DNA from: Eubacteriales Family XIII. Incertae Sedis bacterium
GTDB lineage: Bacteria > Bacillota > Clostridia > Peptostreptococcales > Anaerovoracaceae
Assembly (NCBI GenBank): GCA_031257215.1
Contig: JAIRPC010000103.1
Location: 1-7,547, forward strand
DNA length: 7,547 bases
Reading direction: 5' to 3'
Both the position numbers and the translations under genes were made by a program. The notes beneath the pieces were generated by a model. It was not told the DNA's origin, did no database searches, and worked only from the letters and a program-made list of their open reading frames with translations. Shown here one piece after another: positions 6,328 through 7,547 of this stretch (position 1 is its first letter; each line of letters starts with the position of its first letter).

Positions 6328-7547
6328 ATGAAGAAATTAGATGATTATTTGCCGAGTTTTGACTCGTGTAGGCTATCGGAGCCGCCTTTTTGCCGCGCGG
6401 TCTGTCCGTTCCACCTTGATGTCGCAGGTTTTGTGGGCAAGGTCTGGGCGGGCGCATACAGCGCGGCGTACCGCATATACCGCGATGCCGTGTGCTTCCC
6501 CCGCGTGGTCAGCGAGATCTGCCCCGCGCCGTGCAGGGATGCCTGCCCGCTGGGACAGGTGCGTCAGGAGGGCGCACAGGCTGGCGCGGAGCCGGGCGGC
6601 GCGGTCGATCTGCCTCTGCTCGAACGCCGCGCGGTGGATGAGGCTGGCGGCACGCCTCCGAACGACTACAATATCCCTGTGCGCGGCGGCAGGGTCGCGG
6701 TGGTCGGCGCGGGGCTGTCTGGGCTTGGGTGCGCTCTGCGGCTCGCGACCAGAAAATACCGCGTGGAGATATTTGAAAAGACTGACCGCATAGGCGGCGC
6801 GGATTTGGCCGGGATGGAGCAGGGCGTGCGCGAAGCCTGCCTGCGCGATATCAAGGCGCAGTTCGGCAACGAGGATTACGAGCTGCATCTTGGTCATGAG
6901 GTTGCTTCCATTGACGATTTGACGGGGCAGGGGTTTGACGCGGTGTATATCGCGACGGGCAGTGGCGGCGCGGATTTTGGCTTTGCCCGCGGCGGAAGCA
7001 CGGAGCCGGCTGCCGCGCCCGGCGTCGGGAAATGCGTCGTCTGCGGCGGCGCTCTTGTGGGTGATGGCGGCGTCTACGCGCTTGCGGCTGGGCTGAACAT
7101 GGCCGTCGCGATAGATGGCTGGTTCAAGACGGGCAAGCTTTCCATCGCTGAGGATGAATACAAAACCTGCGCCGAGCTGCACCCTATGACTATGGCGTTG
7201 GCGGCGCGTCGGGCGGCGGCGCAACAGGCAGCAGGGCGGAAGCCGGCGCGGCGGACGCCAGGGCGGCGTGGGGCTGGCTCTGGCGGCGCGGGCGGCATGG
7301 AGGAGGGCGGTGCGCTCGGCCATTCCGAACCCGCGCGTCTTGAAGCGGCGCGGTGCATAGAATGCAAATGCAACGCCTGCGAGCTTTTCTGCGATTTGAT
7401 AGGGTACACGGGCAAACAGCCGCCGCGCATACGCGAGGAGGTGTTCGCGACGACGCTGCCCGGCGCGTCCGAGGTCAAGCATCTTCCCGCGAAGCGGCTC
7501 ATGCATCTATGTACGCAATGCGGCGTATGCAAGGAGGTCTGCCCCGA
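6328..7547 (+). CDS. GltD-like FAD/NAD oxidoreductase with extra Fe-S clusters, 3' end outside window
   Basis: The frame opens at ATG 6328 and runs off the right edge after 406 codons. The start is well limited: an in-frame TAG lies at 6313-6315. The N-terminus resembles the dicluster-binding domain of glutamate synthase small subunit (C14, C22, C26, C56, C65, C69, C73; FCRAVCPFH and EICPAPCRDACP). A flavin-binding GxGxxG follows (VAVVGAGLSG, 123-132), with the acidic end of the second strand at E150 and IGG near 155-157. AVYIATGSGG (205-214) is typical of such flavoproteins. After a low-complexity linker (about 293-333) come CIECKCNACELFC (343-355) and CTQCGVCKEVCP (395-406), which suit [4Fe-4S] clusters. 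I recall this type as the pyridine nucleotide-disulfide oxidoreductase/dicluster-binding protein next to mop in Desulfovibrio. It probably moves electrons between NAD(P)H or ferredoxin and the Mop-type enzyme. The long minus-strand frame opposite it is a shadow. Confidence 0.86.
   Translation, partial: MKKLDDYLPSFDSCRLSEPPFCRAVCPFHLDVAGFVGKVWAGAYSAAYRIYRDAVCFPRVVSEICPAPCRDACPLGQVRQEGAQAGAEPGGAVDLPLLERRAVDEAGGTPPNDYNIPVRGGRVAVVGAGLSGLGCALRLATRKYRVEIFEKTDRIGGADLAGMEQGVREACLRDIKAQFGNEDYELHLGHEVASIDDLTGQGFDAVYIATGSGGADFGFARGGSTEPAAAPGVGKCVVCGGALVGDGGVYALAAGLNMAVAIDGWFKTGKLSIAEDEYKTCAELHPMTMALAARRAAAQQAAGRKPARRTPGRRGAGSGGAGGMEEGGALGHSEPARLEAARCIECKCNACELFCDLIGYTGKQPPRIREEVFATTLPGASEVKHLPAKRLMHLCTQCGVCKEVCP

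Noticed and set aside
6373..7506. Long minus-strand open frame (377 codons) at the right end
   Set aside because: The opposite strand encodes a flavoprotein with GltD-type cysteines, a GxGxxG motif and two Fe-S motifs in one continuous frame. The minus-strand product is Arg/Ala-rich and has no motif.
1..7547. CRISPR arrays, tRNA or rRNA genes, insertion sequences
   Set aside because: No regularly spaced repeats, no tRNA-like cloverleaf, no rRNA sequence and no transposase or terminal inverted repeats were seen on either strand.

Overview
The window is about 7.5 kb of GC-rich bacterial DNA with short AT-rich intergenic gaps. It carries four complete genes and one truncated gene that look like a single functional group built around a molybdenum hydroxylase. 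The gene set resembles one I recall from Desulfovibrio (the region around D. vulgaris DVU_1551 to DVU_1559) and from related clusters in anaerobic Firmicutes and Synergistota. The organism is therefore probably a strict anaerobe. The sequence alone does not decide the phylum. I ran no searches, so family names rest on motifs and memory.

Layout, left to right. Bases 2-91 hold the tail of an unidentified plus-strand gene. Bases 92-201 are an intergenic gap between convergent gene ends, with small repeats and no clear terminator. On the minus strand, a radical SAM protein (882-2435, TrsS-like) is followed by a SAM methyltransferase (202-885, TrsM-like), with a stop/start overlap. Upstream of that pair, also on the minus strand, is the large oxidoreductase (2538-5414) with two [2Fe-2S] domains and a molybdopterin domain, of the Mop type. 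A strong intrinsic terminator lies between the oxidoreductase and the radical SAM gene. A good sigma70-type promoter for the radical SAM gene is interleaved with that terminator. Next on the minus strand is a MobA/MocA-like nucleotidyltransferase (5594-6307). A plus-strand gene diverges from it at 6328 and runs off the window. It encodes a GltD-like, flavin-binding, multi-iron-sulfur electron-transfer protein. The long minus-strand reading frame opposite this gene is only its shadow.

A working model (inference): the nucleotidyltransferase finishes the molybdenum cofactor, probably as the cytosine dinucleotide. The Mop-type enzyme oxidises an aldehyde or similar substrate. The flavin/iron-sulfur protein exchanges electrons with it or with NAD(P)H. 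The radical SAM/methyltransferase pair carries out an unknown modification of a cofactor, a peptide or a small molecule. That unknown step is the most interesting part of the window.

The regulatory architecture is compact. The nucleotidyltransferase and the flavoprotein diverge from a 20-bp gap whose centre is a symmetric -10-like element. Predicted start sites in both directions fall on or next to the A of the ATG, which suggests two leaderless mRNAs. The accessory proteins also carry low-complexity or Cys/His-rich insertions that the Mop-type enzyme lacks.
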